From NCBI GenBank assembly GCA_018806985.1, contig JADANN010000162.1, positions 620,001 through 684,000 on the forward strand: a DNA stretch of 64,000 bases, in the 5' to 3' direction. The notes under the pieces are model-generated. The model worked only from the letters and a program-made list of their open reading frames with translations, did not search any database and was not told the origin of the DNA. Positions 52,390-63,924 of the stretch are shown here, piece by piece. Positions within the stretch are counted from its first letter, which is position 1. Each line of letters opens with the position of its first letter. The DNA is from Angiostrongylus vasorum. Taxonomy: Eukaryota > Nematoda > Chromadorea > Rhabditida > Metastrongylidae. The position numbers and the translations under genes are program-made.

Positions 52390-52655
52390 TAAGGCATGTG
52401 TAGCATAACGGTTAAAAACCCCCTGGTAAACAGAGTTGGTATTTGATTGGACCTCGCCTCGTAAGTCATCCAAGCTTCCCATGCCTTCGATATTCGCGAA
52501 TCGGTGCCAGATTTATTAAGGATAAAAACTCCATTTGATATCGAAACAAGTCAGTTCATACGGCATATACGTATTAAATAGCCTCTATGATGCTCAATGA
52601 AGTCAAACACACGACACATTTCCAAGGGATTCATCATCATCAAACATTTCGCTTT
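52390..52655 (+). repeat. S1 copy, old and diverged
   Basis: GGCATGTGTAGCATAACGGT, GTGCCAGATTTATTAAGGAT, CTATGATGCTCAATGAAGTC and GGGATTCATCATCATCAAAC follow the S1 order over the full length, but with many substitutions. Confidence 0.5.
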
Positions 52656-53185
52656 TTTACCGTTTAAACTACTTATCAGAGACTTTTTTTTCGAATTATT
52701 CTAAGCGAGTAAGACGGCACGAAAGAAGAGGAACGTAAAGGTCTAACTTTTGCCTTACATCACTGCAATAGCAAGACCACTCTATGTGCAACTAACAAAC
52801 TCAGATTCAGAAAGCCTATCGATTTCTTCGAAAACTCGCAAATATTTCTAGAACATAACTACAAATCAAGTCCTCCTAAACCGATTTATGGAAATTCACA
52901 ATAGAACCTAGTGGTCGGAGCACCAGTGATCCTTTGGCTAACAGGTGTTTGTTTTCGGACGCTGAATACCCATGCCGCCTCCTGTACGTACACGGTTAGG
53001 CGAGCAAAAGAATGCTTCCAAGACCTTCTCCAGGTTTTTTACATCGAATGTAACAACAGCTGACTCTTTTAGAATCTTACATTGTGCTATCGCAAAGGAT
53101 GATTCCAAGATAATAACTGTAGGCAAATATTTAAATAAAGAATCTAAACTTATAGGAATGGAGAGTTCCTGTCAGCTGACAAAAA

Positions 53186-53232
53186 AAAGGATAAAGCTCT
53201 CGGCGTTGATCAATCCCTGAGGGATGCGATCT
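53186..53232 (-). repeat. S1 3'-end fragment (5'-truncated copy)
   Basis: AAAAAAAGGATAAAGCTCTC, then GGCGTTGATCAATCCCTGAG and GGATGCGA match the S1 3' terminus exactly; the sequence then leaves the family. About 45 bp only, so a severely 5'-truncated insertion. Confidence 0.65.
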
Positions 53233-53929
53233 GTTGGATGTATACTGACTCCAGTGGTATGAGCAGGGTAACTTCTAAGCAACAGGTAAAGAAAACAGCA
53301 GTAACTCTATCAAGTGATAAAAAAATAGTTCGGAGAAAATGAAAGCAGATTAGTAAAACTTTAAAAGTAAAAGTAAAAGTTATAACTTCTCCTTCTCGCA
53401 AACGAGACTAAGACATGAGTGTAGGTGGAACTTACAAGATCTTCTCTAACGTTGCAACGATAGCGACGGAATGCGAGGAAAACATAAGACCTCTGACAAA
53501 TTCCTACATAACTCGAAGTGCCTAGAGTGTAATATCGGATGAACTAGATGGATGAAAACTTGGGCGTGAGTGAGCGCAACCGACGGGAATCTCGCGGGAA
53601 TACAATGTTCTTTGACTTTGGCTTACTTTCAGCATGGGGTAAAAGCCAAGAACAACGATGAAAATGCGACAGTCACAAGGAAAGCACAAAGAGCATCAGA
53701 CCAACAGTTAGCAAATCGTGTTATTTTTCGGTCTTCACGCCAGCTGCATAACTCGCTGACGTTTTTTATTTTCATTAGAAGAACTACTTTTCTTCTGATT
53801 CACCTAGTTTCGCGCTACCCTGAATATGGAAAAACAAACAGCAACATTTTCGCCGGACAATGTTGTCACTTCACTAAAAATGATGAGAATGCATACTAGA
53901 TCGCTGAAAGATTAATACAGTACATGGGC

Positions 53930-54500
53930 AAGAATGCCGACACGGTTTGTCGGTGGGCTATAAAATGTCGAAGCGACGCTTAAGTTCCGCAGTCGGATAA
54001 CGTTCTCGTCTTGTAATTCTCTGTTGGAACGCAACGAAGGTCAGCGTTTGTCCGAATCCCCGAGCGCTGGACTTTTGAGCCTGAGTGAAGGTGGGTTACT
54101 GGTAATGTTGGTAATGTTGCATAAATCATCTCAAAATGTGGGAACTACTACCCAAAGAAGGTGATGATCTGGGTGTAACGGAATCACAAATGCTAACTAT
54201 TCAAGTGAAGCGACCGGAACTGACGGCCGTTCGTTGCCCCATGCTGTTTCACCACGACAATGCTAGACTTCCTCTGTCTACAAACATTCGAACAAGTCCC
54301 TTGTACCCTCCATGAATAGGGCGATTCGACCCACTCTCTATACTCCCACGACCTTGCAGCTATGCATTATCATGTATTTCGACTGCTACTAAATTGATTC
54401 TTAACAAAGTATACAGTAGAACTTTCCATCAAAATGCATCTGGACGAATTCTTCACTAACAAACCACGAAATTTTTCTGAAAGAGAGACTTGTCAACTAG
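53930..54500 (+). mobile_element. mariner-family transposase relic
   Basis: Fragments of mariner transposase in order but with many stops and shifts: K-K-V-M-I-W-V near 54160, F-H-H-D-N-A-R-L-P near 54250 (the catalytic Asp region), Y-S-H-D-L-A-A-M-H-Y-H-V-F-R near 54340 (the D-x-A-x-x-D-Y-H-L-F motif with the Asp lost) and H-L-D-E-F-F-T-N-K-P near 54435. Inactive. Terminal inverted repeats were not identified. Confidence 0.65.
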
Positions 54501-55730
54501 AACTATTGCCATATTCTACGAGGTTTTACCTCGCTTGCAAAAAATTTCCTTTGAAACTCCGGTTAGAAAGGATAAGGGACTTTCCGGATGACTCCATGAA
54601 TTTGCATAAATAGAAATACTTACTTCAACTAGATGCGGTTTTATGTTGAACAACGCAACTAGTTCTTTGAAACCTATAAGAGTTTAGAAACGAAGGCAAA
54701 TGTTGAGAAGTTTTTCGAAAACAGTCATCGGTTTTCTCGGTATCGGAAGAAAAATTTTCTGGTCTTTGGCACTCAGTACTGAATGTAGTGCCTACCTCAA
54801 GCACTACTCACATATTCAACTGATTCTGCGTCCTCCATCACGATAACCCTCTCATCTTCCTTGAAAGTGGTTGGGTTTAGGATTTAGTTCAGGGGTACAT
54901 AAAGCTCTCAACTTTCAACACAGAAAAATAAGAAGATGGTGAATGGGAAAAAGGGTAATAATTACGATTATAATTAGTAATTAAAAGGACAGCAAGGAGA
55001 AACAAGAGAAAAGGAAGAGAAAGGGAGAAAAAAATATCACTCTTGAATCATTTTAGGCTAACGCTAATTCTAGCCGTTATATACAGAAGGGAAAAAACAG
55101 CACGGATATCAGATAAAGAACTTTAAACATCATATAAAAGATAGAGCAACAGGCCTCTTTGCCTTCGCAATATATGGCACTTAACGCAAGACCGTTTCGG
55201 TTACACGCGATTGCATTCAAGCAGTTCACCTTCCGGCACCTGTCCTACGAGTACTACAGAATGCACTCAAGGAAATGTGGTGCTCATGGGGATAGAACGA
55301 TTCTTGGCCAGGAAAACCGTTCAAAAAGTCATATAAGCAAAACCGTGAAATAAACAACAGAATAGTTCTTTCTACAGAACAATATCGACGGTTAATCACT
55401 TCGGACAGTTGGCCGGATCGAACTGCATCAGATTATCTTTCAAAAAAAATTGAAAAGAACTACAGAATCTCAGAATACCGCAGTCTGTCCAGTTATCACC
55501 ACAGCTTGGACAGATTAGCCTCTCGCAGCCGCTTAGGCTTAATTAACAAGAAAGGAATGCCATTCACGTAAAACACATACAAACGATAGAAAACACGGTA
55601 AAGATGACCCAACTGTTCTGTCCTGCATCGTATGTAAACATGTTGCGCGTAAATTAAAATGGATAACTCTAAAGAGTGTAAAAAAAAATGCAAACTAAGG
55701 AAAAAACATTTAGCGAAAGCGGTTATCGAC
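54500..55730. other. Intergenic stretch, nothing recognised
   Basis: AT-rich, with A-rich strings near 54960-55040 and only short frames. It may include the 3' flank of the mariner relic. Confidence 0.4.
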
Positions 55731-55734
55731 AAAC

Positions 55735-56125
55735 CCCCAACGGTTTGCCGCCTCATCGTGGCTGAGAGGTGTTCCTGGGTGTCCGTCCAGCTGCCATCAA
55801 CAGCGGGGGATTCATCCCCCCGGCAGAGTCTCCCAAAGCTGAGAAGGAGTTCGGCGTTTCCATCAGGAAACTCAGCTCAGAGTAAACCAATACCAGGATT
55901 CACCACCGTTCTGGCATCAAATTAGTTGCATGGTGGCAAATCTCTCTGAACCACAAGGGCAGCGACTCCATATGGTGGTGACGACCTGGTGCAGACTTTG
56001 GCTGGGCTCTGCACTCCAGGGAAACACAAAGGCTAAACCAATAAAACTCCGAAAAATGGAGAATATGCTGGAGTACGCACAACTAGTGAGGACGGGCCGT
56101 CCAAGTATCCAAGCAAGTAAGTGAG
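55735..56125 (+). repeat. R4 dispersed repeat, copy 7
   Basis: GTGTTCCTGGGTGTCCGTCC, GAGAAGGAGTTCGGCGTTTC, ATTCACCACCGTTCTGGCAT, GACCTGGTGCAGACTTTGGC, GACGGGCCGTCCAAGTATCC. Intergenic. Confidence 0.75.
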
Positions 56126-56149
56126 GTTATCAACAAAACCGACCAAAAT

Positions 56150-56420
56150 CCACGGTACCAACAAAGGTATTGATTCAAGATCAATCGAATACCGGAAAAA
56201 AGTGCTAGGTGGACCCGTGAGGATGTAAGGCTTCTGAGTGAACGGGCCAGGCTGACCCCACATGATGAGAGAGGAGTGAATCCGACGACGAGAGTCGAGT
56301 CATGGACGCAGGGAGCGTCGGCCGTGGCCGCTGGGTGCGGTGCGGAATTGCCCTTGACGGACCGGAAGAGAAGCACATAGGAACCTTTAGCACGAATCAT
56401 TTGTGTAAACTCTTAGCTTT
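56150..56420 (+). other. GC-richer segment, possible retroelement relic
   Basis: One plus frame stays open for about 60 codons, reading R-W-T-R-E-D-V-R-L-L-S-E-R-A-R-L, reminiscent of the Myb-like W-x-x-E-D start of R2-type retrotransposon proteins. The resemblance is weak. No reverse transcriptase follows. Confidence 0.3.
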
Positions 56421-56569
56421 CTTCCGTAAAAGCTATGGAAGCGATCCTTCCAGTTTCCTATGAGGATCGAAAGCGATGGACGGTCAGGATTCGTTAGGGA
56501 GGACGATCATAAGTCCTACTTCTGAATCCTTCCTGTAATGTCTGCGTTCGGTGGGCGCTTAGTGGAGTG

Positions 56570-58150
56570 TTTCATTTAACTCTAAGTTTAGCGACTAGAT
56601 TTTTTTTATATGGACACAGAGTGGGCTACCCGCTTCGCCAATGTATTCGTCCCAGCACATTTTACAACAGATTGAGTACACCGTACCCAAACTCACGAAA
56701 TCACCGTCTCTGCCGTCAGGGCAAATTATGCAGTTTTGCGTTTTGCATAGACGGTCATACAGGCGTTTATGAACTAGCTGGCGTTCGGTGATATAACAAT
56801 TCCTGTTACGAAATTCTGTAGATCGGCCCTTCCTAAGTAACTTTTTATAGCTGCAGTTATTCCTTTTGAAATGAGGACCAAAATAAGAGGGACCTTATTA
56901 TCGCTAGAGCTATCCTTTCGGGGCTTGGGTTTCTACTCTACACCTATCCTGAGGGGGTTACAGTTTCGTAGCCATTCGAAATAGCTGTTTGCAGCACCAG
57001 CTCAAGGATTCTTCCTTCTGCTCTCTTCTTGTGCAGACACTGCCGATTATTCGAAACATATTTCTTACAAGCTCCCTTTTGGTGTGTGAGGGGTAAGAGG
57101 AAAGCTAATGAACCACTACTACTCGCCTTTTGGTACCATTTCATTAGGTTAATTTGAAGGATTAGAAATGAAAGCCAGCTTTGTTTTCGGTTTTTACTCG
57201 TGTAAACTTAATGTACTCTGACTATTTGTTCAGCAACTCAAATCATTTGTCCATTTACTCTTGTGCTGAGAAAATGGCAAAGCAATCGTCTATATATCTA
57301 AGTAGAGTAATAGTCGGAGATCGATTACTAATGCTTCCACATTGGACTGAAATGCATGGCAAGACTTGGTGCCAATCGCTGTCCCATTGCTGACTCTCTC
57401 ATGTGTGCGTAATATTTTGTGGGCCATCTGAAGATTGAGCAGTTTGCGCACTTCTTCCAGAAGGTCAGCAACTGCTGAATCGTGAAGCTATACATATTTA
57501 ATGCTCCTTCGTTCCATCATGCACGCGCTGTTAGGACGCGCGTTACGTAGATCCAGAAATATCTGGATGTTCGCAAGATAAGGTGGAATGTGCTTTAACA
57601 ATTGGGTAAGTACTAGGGTTAAAACCATGTTATTCTATCCGTTGGCTCTCACTGGGTTCTAACGAGTTTTGATAAGTAACTATAAGAGGGGATATGTTGG
57701 GAAATAAACTCCGAGTAAAGAGATGACTGATGGTTTTAAAATAGCCACTTTTAGCACTTTAACTCATTCGTGGCTCAGTTTTAGGTATTGAGTTTTGAAT
57801 TGCTTCTCGCATGAAGGGAGATAATAAGAAACATCGTCAAGATACTTTTTTCTTTATCTCAACATATAACTAGTGAGGAATTACTACCACCTCTCCACCC
57901 TTGTGACTAACGGCAATCTAGTGTTTTTTAAACTTTATCAGCTCTCCTTCCCCCGAATACCACAATTTTTTTTATTTCTGTGAGGTTGGAGCAATCTCTT
58001 CGTGAGATAGTGATTAAGGGATTTGAAAGTTTCGTTTGCAAATATCGAAAACTTGACACCAACTTCACTGCTAGGGTCTTGATGTCCGTTGAGAAAATGG
58101 CGGGAGTGGTAATGCCCCTGCTTCTTGTTGTTTGCTCCTATTAATCGCAT
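56570..58150 (-). mobile_element. Penelope-like element, second copy (decayed)
   Basis: Parallel to 29400-31130 in wording. On the minus strand it reads Q-N-C-I-I-C-P-D-G-R-D-G-D, then V-Y-S-I-C-C-K-M-C-W-D-E-Y-I-G-E-A-G of GIY-YIG, with RT-side relics from 57180 to 58150. Numerous stops; also deletions compared with the first copy. Confidence 0.72.
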
Positions 58151-58164
58151 CAACTCTGGCTTTT

Positions 58165-59105
58165 TTGAGGAGTCAATCCTGAAGTTTACGCGAACAACAT
58201 GCGACCCTACGCAAGGGAGCCTTAAAAATGGGTAGAGATGGTGAGAAACTTGGGCTCATTTCTAATAGCCAGCGCTCTTGGTTATTGAGAGACATGCCTC
58301 CTAACACAGCAAGTCTTGGGTTTTCTGGCACATTAATTATCCTACTATAACTCATTAGATCTTCGTTAACGGTGTTTCTAAACCTTATTGAAGTCATGCT
58401 ATGCGATTTACTCAAAAGGCATCGATGTTTCTCCGCAAAGTTACTTCAGCATTAAACCTAATAGAGTTGCATATCAATACGGACCCACCCACTATTCTCC
58501 TCCACAGGCAGTCCTTCAAACACTGATCACAGTGGTGTTCCTACGTCACTCATTTCTTGCCGAACAACTCGGCGAAGAAAGTGTATTCTCTGCCGAGGTA
58601 AGACGATCTTTTATCTTAGTGACAGTACTTCTTTTAGGAGTCGGAAGTATCTTGCTGGCAACTCCTATAGTAACTCCCACGACCGACTTTCTATTAATCT
58701 CTTAAGAACACCCAGATGTTCCTGGATCGTCTACGTAACCCACGTCCTAACAGGGTGTACGTGATGAAGTCCTTCGACGTTACCGCCCTTTCTACAAATG
58801 TGTCGAATGACTCCGCTATGCAACCCATCTTCGAACTCCTTATGCAACACGATGGAGCAATAAACATGTATAGCTTCACGATTCAGTAGTTGACGAGCTT
58901 CTTTGACGAGCTTCTTAAAGAAGTGCGCAAATCAATGTTCAGATGGTTCGCAAAATATTACGCACAAATGAGAGAGTTGGCAATGAGACAGCTGGTGCGA
59001 AAAAACAGCAATTCCAATGTTTCTCACCATCTCTACTCATTTTTTAAGGTATTCTTGCGTAGGGTCACATGTTGTTCGCATGAACTTCAGGATAGACTCC
59101 GCAAA
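58165..59105. repeat. Inverted repeat pair around a reversed Penelope RT fragment
   Basis: 58165-58245 (GCGAACAACATGCGACCCTA ... GGGTAGAGATGGTGAGAAAC) is nearly the reverse complement of 59022-59105 (GTTTCTCACCATCTCTACTC ... TCACATGTTGTTCGCATGAA). Between them, 58680-58990 on the plus strand reads S-F-D-V-T-A-L-S-T-N-V-S-N-D-S-A-M-Q and F-E-L-L-M-Q-H-D-G-A-I-N-M-Y, the same RT segment as the minus-strand element at 30.4 kb, so this piece is in opposite orientation to its neighbour. Confidence 0.7.
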
Positions 59106-59109
59106 AAAA

Positions 59110-60490
59110 GTTGAGAGCGAACAACAAGGAACAGGAGCATTGTAGGTGTAGGTCCTCGGGATAGGGTAAAGTAAAAATCCGAGCACCAAAGCGATAGCTT
59201 TAGCCGTAATAAGGTCCCGTTTACCCTGCCATTCACTATACAACGCAAAAATTGCATAATTTGTCAATCAAGTAGAAAAAATAAAAAGGATAACAACGTT
59301 GTTGGTTTTAGAGATTCGAACTTCAATGTAGATAAAGCTATTGGACCTGTTGGCATATTGGTGAAAGTGTGTCTTTAGCGGCTCTTATTTTAACCGACGA
59401 ATTGAAATTTAAAGAAGCTATAGCGTTTTAAACACTTCTCGTTAAAAACATGATATTTCGTAAAGTGAGGATATTAAAAAGGAGGAATGAAAATAGTGTT
59501 AGAAGATGGCGCCATTAAAGATTCGGAAATAATTTGTAGAATCATGCATGTGGTGTGGGTCGCGCAGTAGTAGTCATGCCGTGCCATACTTGCAACGCCT
59601 TGGTTCGATCCAGGATAAATCATCCATCCATAACCATCAAATCGAGAAAGTCGTTTCTGACTGAACTGTGTTAGCCGTCTTCACCCAAGCCACAGAATGA
59701 GGTATAATCTTAAGAAGTTCGCGAATAATAGTTGTGAGGAAACGAATCGGATAAAAAAGTGCTGAGGTCGCGCAACATATGATATCAGGTTATGCATAAT
59801 AAATAATAACTTTTCATAGTACTTTTTTTGAACCAGGTCGGAAAAAAAACCACCAAAGATTACAAAAGCCGAATTTGTGTTCTTCATCAATAGAATGCCA
59901 ACTAAAAGCTTCAAAAAAAGTCTTTGTCTTTTCTTCTTCGTTGAGTCAATCTGAAGCTGACGTATTTCCCAAGCGTATGCTGGCTTCAGATGGAAAATTT
60001 TTCTTCTATATAAGCGCAGCACATCAGAGAAGACGCTGCTTAATTTATATTAAATTTCAGCAAGTGTCTTTTATGAATAGTTTAAAGAAAAGTTAGATCA
60101 CTGCGTCACATCACACCCGGCCATGAAGAGTTTAGGTGATGATTGGGCAACAGGGTTGTAAAAGCTGGCATTCATTTCATTCTCCGTAGCCCTTCATTTT
60201 CAGTAAGAAATTTCGAAGACAAGGACGAGATCAAAGCCAGCAGTTTGAAAAATTTCTGCTCCTAAATCTAAGGACATTGCAAGTTCTTTAAGTGCGTAGC
60301 AAATACTTCGAGAGACATCGCTGATGATTGTGAAAAACTTCTCAATCTTACAGAACCACTGGTATTCTAAACGGCGAGAACAACGCTTTTTTTGTTGGTC
60401 GAAGAAAACGAGTACCGTTCAAGAAATACATGAGAAGGAAAAGAGCATATGTGGTCCTATACAAATGACACCGTGTATCAGTGGAATTCA
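59110..60490. other. Intergenic stretch with a tRNA-like head
   Basis: At 59545-59630 the plus strand has GTGGGTCGCGCAGTAGTAGT (A-box-like) and CCTTGGTTCGATCCAGGATA, a near-perfect B box (GGTTCGATCC). It is probably the head of an S2-type SINE; the S2 body is not evident after it. No other gene or element seen. Confidence 0.45.
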
Positions 60491-60499
60491 ATGGTAAGC

Positions 60500-60778
60500 T
60501 AAATAAAGCTCTCGGCGTTGATCAATCACTGTGGGATGTACCATGCATTCGACTTCATTAACCATCGTTTGGAGGTGATCGAATGCGTATCTGGCCTTTA
60601 CAATGGCTTGCGATGGCCCACCGATGTATCGACCCAGTGCTGCTATCCTCCCAGACAAATCTGGTTATCAATTTGCCCACCTCGGAGAGATAAGGCTTGG
60701 TGGGCCATGGGCGCCGGGATCAATTCCACGTGTATGTTGCAGGGCACCTCCGACCACTGCGCCACACGGGTCCTTAGC
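60500..60778 (-). repeat. S1 tRNA-like SINE copy
   Basis: AATAAAGCTCTCGGCGTTGA, TTAACCATCGTTTGGAGGTG, GCTGCTATCCTCCCAGACAA, ending GACCACTGCGCCACACGGGT. Full length without the TTTATCC tail repeats. Confidence 0.72.
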
Positions 60779-60779
60779 A

Positions 60780-61556
60780 GGATTCAATGCTATGTGTGCC
60801 AAACATTTACAGGAGCAAAGGGAACCTAAGTGCTCTTTGGAGTTCTAGCAAAACCTAAAATTTATGAGATATACTGAAATCTCGATAATGCTTACACCAC
60901 TTTTATTGCTCGGTTTAATTCTGCTACTTTAGAATCTTCTTCTATTTTGCAAACCAACGCTACGCGAAAAAATATTTACTAGATTAACCTTTATCTACAA
61001 GAAACAGGTATCATCTTACAATACGCAAAATCAAACAATCGACTATGGGAGCAACGGATCCGTTGGAAGGAAGGCAATTCTAAGCGCAGAGCTTATTGAG
61101 CCCAAACCCGAAACGAGATTAAATCGAAAACATTTTAAATAATGCAGGACCGTTAAAGACAAAGATCGGCCACTACTTCTTCTCAAATCGATCAATACAA
61201 AGAGAACCATTGAGAATAAAAAGAACAACAAGGAAATGTAGAAATTTCACCAACACTTTGAAAATTATGAGATGCGCACTAACCATTATGATCATAGAAA
61301 GGAGAGAACAGTGCTGAAGAACAATGAGAGTTTATTTGCTGGACTGGCATTAAAGAGGTGCTGCGCTCCTTTGCGTTAAAAACAAGGGAGTCTCGTAAAA
61401 ATGCAACAATCAGACAACTCCTAATTGACAAGTGAGGAAGAAAAAATAGTGGGAAAATCTTTCCTTCTACACTCGTTGGGAATTTGTACAACATCTATCC
61501 ATTCAAAATGGATTCACTCAATCTTTTTCATCAAGGAAATTTGTCTCTTCTCTATA
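60780..61556. other. 3' flank of the neprilysin gene
   Basis: AT-rich, no recognised gene or repeat. Presumably contains the 3' UTR of the minus-strand peptidase gene; I found no clear AATAAA on that strand. Confidence 0.4.
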
Positions 61557-61904
61557 CTACCATACTCGACACTTCTTGTGCGGATTCATAGCGTTTCCAA
61601 CCGGACATTGGAAAGCTTCCGAAAAAGGAGGGAAATTCTGGAGTGGCGCGTTAACCCTAAACATTCCGAGCGGATGCACTTCAGTTTCCATGGTGTAGTT
61701 TAATGCTGACGGTTTCACTTTTTCACACCATGTATTAGCAAATGCAATGAAGAATAACTGTTCCGGTGAGTAGAACGACAATCCCGGCAAGGCCAGGGTG
61801 TCTTCTTCAAGCGAACATCTCATTTTGTACGCCTCATACGCTACCCGTAGTCCACCATTGTCGGCTATATTCTCTCCGATTGTGAGACGACCGTCAACCT
61901 GCAA
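61557..61904 (-). CDS. neprilysin-like last exon
   Basis: Reads [47 protein letters not shown] and ends P-H-K-K-C-R-V-W before TAG, a full M13 C-terminus. The acceptor is uncertain: GAAGAG (61904) and TTGCAG (61898) both fit phase 0, and the open frame reaches 61943. Confidence 0.85.
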   Translation of the reverse strand: MQVDGRLTIGENIADNGGLRVAYEAYKMRCSLEEDTLALPGLSFYSPEQLFFIAFANTWCEKVKPSALNYTMETEVHPLGMFRVNAPLQNFPPFSEAFQCPVGNAMNPHKKCRVW

Positions 61905-63924
61905 CTCTTCGCAATGAATGGTGATTTGAAGGCACCACCTCATATTCGAGCAAAAAGTATCATGAATTTACATTTTTTCTGTGTTGTTGGCTCAACCAGG
62001 TTGCTATACTGTGTAATGAAGCACTCCCGCTTCTTCTGAAACATCGCCAACGTACGCCCATCCCACCAAGCTCTCAAATTGCCAATTTCATCGTACTGTG
62101 ATCCTGAAAAACATGTACATGTTCCCCTGGAACTAGATACTCCACGCCAGTGCAAAATGCTCCACCGAGATCGTCGTATCCGTGAGTGATTTCGTGGCCG
62201 ATGCCGAATCCGATGGCCGCATAATTGACGTAAAACGGAGCTTCGGGTACGAACATCGGAAATTGCAAAATTGCAGCCGGAAAAACTGAACAGACGTCGC
62301 TATAGGAACTTATTCCAGGCAGAGCTTTTTAGAAGGAACTATAATCAACGATATCTATCATTTCTGTTATAAGTTATTTCGCTCAACTTCATGACAGATC
62401 AAACGGTTCTTTGACATGTGGTAGAAATATTTTAGATGCTTTATGTTTAACAATGAATTGTTAAGAGAGGCCATTTACTTATTTCATTCCCAGTGAAGTA
62501 ATGATAAGCGTCGACAGCAATCACAGGAGAAACCCACTCGTCCTTAGATGGAGGGTTGTGAAGGCGATTTAAGCCATGCCTGAAAGAGTGAGTTTCCTTT
62601 TTCACCGACTCCTTACTAAGGAGTTCTACTGAAACAAATCAATTAATGAATTTGTAGAGTCTTCTTGGTAAGCAACAAAACCAATACGTTGTATTAATGA
62701 AAGACAACGAATTATATAACCACAACGATGCTGAGATATTCGCAAAACTTGGACCGCAGGCCAGATCCAACCACGAATTTTCCTTCCGGGGGCTCGCGCA
62801 TTACACGCTACGCCACGGAGGTCCTTGCACTGCGTTTCTCTCAGCCAGTTTTCTACCTAACCTGCCATCAGCAATCACCCGTCAGCGGGATTGATGTGGG
62901 CAGCACAAATCGGCATTGAACCCAGTTAAGCTGAGGCTGTAATCAAAATTACAATGTCAACATTTTATTTTCTGTTTTTTGCGAATATTTCAGCATCGTT
63001 GTGGTTGTATCTCACATCATACCCTGCCGTGAAAAACTATAGTAGGTAGAAGATAAAAGGTTAACAACCGATTCTATAGTTGAGCTTTGGACGCAATTTT
63101 TTCACAATTCTCTTAGCCCGTCAACGCATTCAGTTCTAAAAACACACAAGTTTCCATTGTTATGACCTAACGGAATATCTCACAAACACGAAGCGATCTG
63201 CTATACTGCTCAGCAATAAATTTCCATTTGGCCGTTCTCATCACCTTATTGCCAACTTTTTTAATTGTAGAGCATTTTCGAAGTAGCGGTCGGCTTCCAT
63301 CTTCACCCCTTCGTAGAGCTTCAGTACAGCGATTTCATCTCTCATCATGTTTGGAAATCCAGTTTTGTAGCCCATATTCTCCAGTTTTCTAAGCGCAACC
63401 TTCTTGACCCCGTCGTCCATCCAGTCTGCGTCCAGAAGGATCCGCTCCATTGATCGTTTCAGATCTGCTATCATTTCTTCAGCCTATAAATCGTAACTGC
63501 AAGCAGCTGCTAAGGAAATTCATGTAGATTTTCCGTTTATCAATGCCTTTCTTTTCAACTAACTCTCCGTTATCACTTTTGCCTTAATTCTTCATTCTTC
63601 AAATTTTTCTTATTTCATTTTTTTATGGGCAAAACTTTGTTCCAACACGATGTTGACTGCTTTTTTGATAATTCATTCCGGTCCTTCAGTGTGATTGCAA
63701 TGGAAAATAAGTCGGTAAACAAAAAGTTAAAATTGGAAGAGAGATGACTGGACGTACATATTACTGAAGCTATTCGGTACATTTAAAGTAAGCGATGTTG
63801 AGAACTATGGTAAAATTACCTTCTTTCTGTTTTCGGTTGAAAAAAATGCGCTTGCATAGGCAGTGGAAAGAGGCATGGCGAGATTCTCGACGATCTCACG
63901 AATACAGTGTTCCCATTGTGGATC
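61557..63924 (-). CDS. Neprilysin-like (M13) zinc metallopeptidase, 3' part
   Basis: M13 peptidases are mostly type II membrane ectoenzymes that cleave peptides. Exons: 63820-63924, 63245-63483, 62479-62579, 62166-62285, about 61997-62103, and about 61557-61904 (up to 61943). The zinc site H-E-I-T-H-G-Y-D-D is in 62166-62285; the third ligand motif G-E-N-I-A-D-N-G-G and the C-terminal C-R-V-W are in the last exon. Also seen: [26 protein letters not shown] and the usual C-terminal segment. Phases agree except at the last junction, which I could not settle. The substrate-binding N-A-x-Y box reads V-D-A-Y-H here (Asn to Asp). The 5' half, with the membrane anchor, lies beyond the right edge. Confidence 0.88.
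61997..62103 (-). CDS. neprilysin-like exon after the zinc-site exon
   Basis: Acceptor GTTTTTCAG. Reads [15 protein letters not shown], then C-F-I-T-Q-Y-S-N-L. The 3' end is tentative: GTTGAG at 61996 gives phase 0, while GTAAAT at 61971 would extend it by eight codons but finds no partner in phase. Confidence 0.75.
62166..62285 (-). CDS. neprilysin-like exon with HExxH zinc motif
   Basis: Acceptor TCTGTTCAG, donor GTGGAG (62165), leaving a 62-base intron. Reads [33 protein letters not shown] split by the junction, which gives [12 protein letters not shown]. Two His ligands and the catalytic Glu are intact. Confidence 0.88.
62479..62579 (-). CDS. neprilysin-like exon with substrate-binding box
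   Basis: Acceptor CTCTTTCAG, donor GTAAAT. Reads [15 protein letters not shown], then [14 protein letters not shown]. The M13 N-A-x-Y box is D-A-Y-H here. Confidence 0.85.
62700..63060 (-). repeat. S3 repeat copy with partial inverted second arm
   Basis: GATGCTGAGATATTCGCAAA, TCCTTCCGGGGGCTCGCGCA, AATCACCCGTCAGCGGGATT and CCCAGTTAAGCTGAGGCTGT mark the copy to about 62960. TTTCAGCATCGTTGTGGTTG and ACCCTGCCGTGAAAAA at 62990-63040 are an inverted piece of the same family, as in the foldback at 4028. In the neprilysin intron. Confidence 0.65.
63245..63483 (-). CDS. neprilysin-like exon
   Basis: Acceptor GATTTATAG, donor GTGATG. Reads [32 protein letters not shown] and G-Y-K-T-G-F-P, typical of the M13 alpha-helical region. 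Phase 0 in and 2 out. Confidence 0.88.
63820..63924 (-). CDS. neprilysin-like exon, rightmost in window
   Basis: Acceptor GCACTCAG, donor GTAATT, 35 codons in phase 0. Reads [28 protein letters not shown], matching the W-x-x-C and A-x-x-x-Y-F part of M13 proteins. The gene continues beyond position 64000. Confidence 0.8.
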
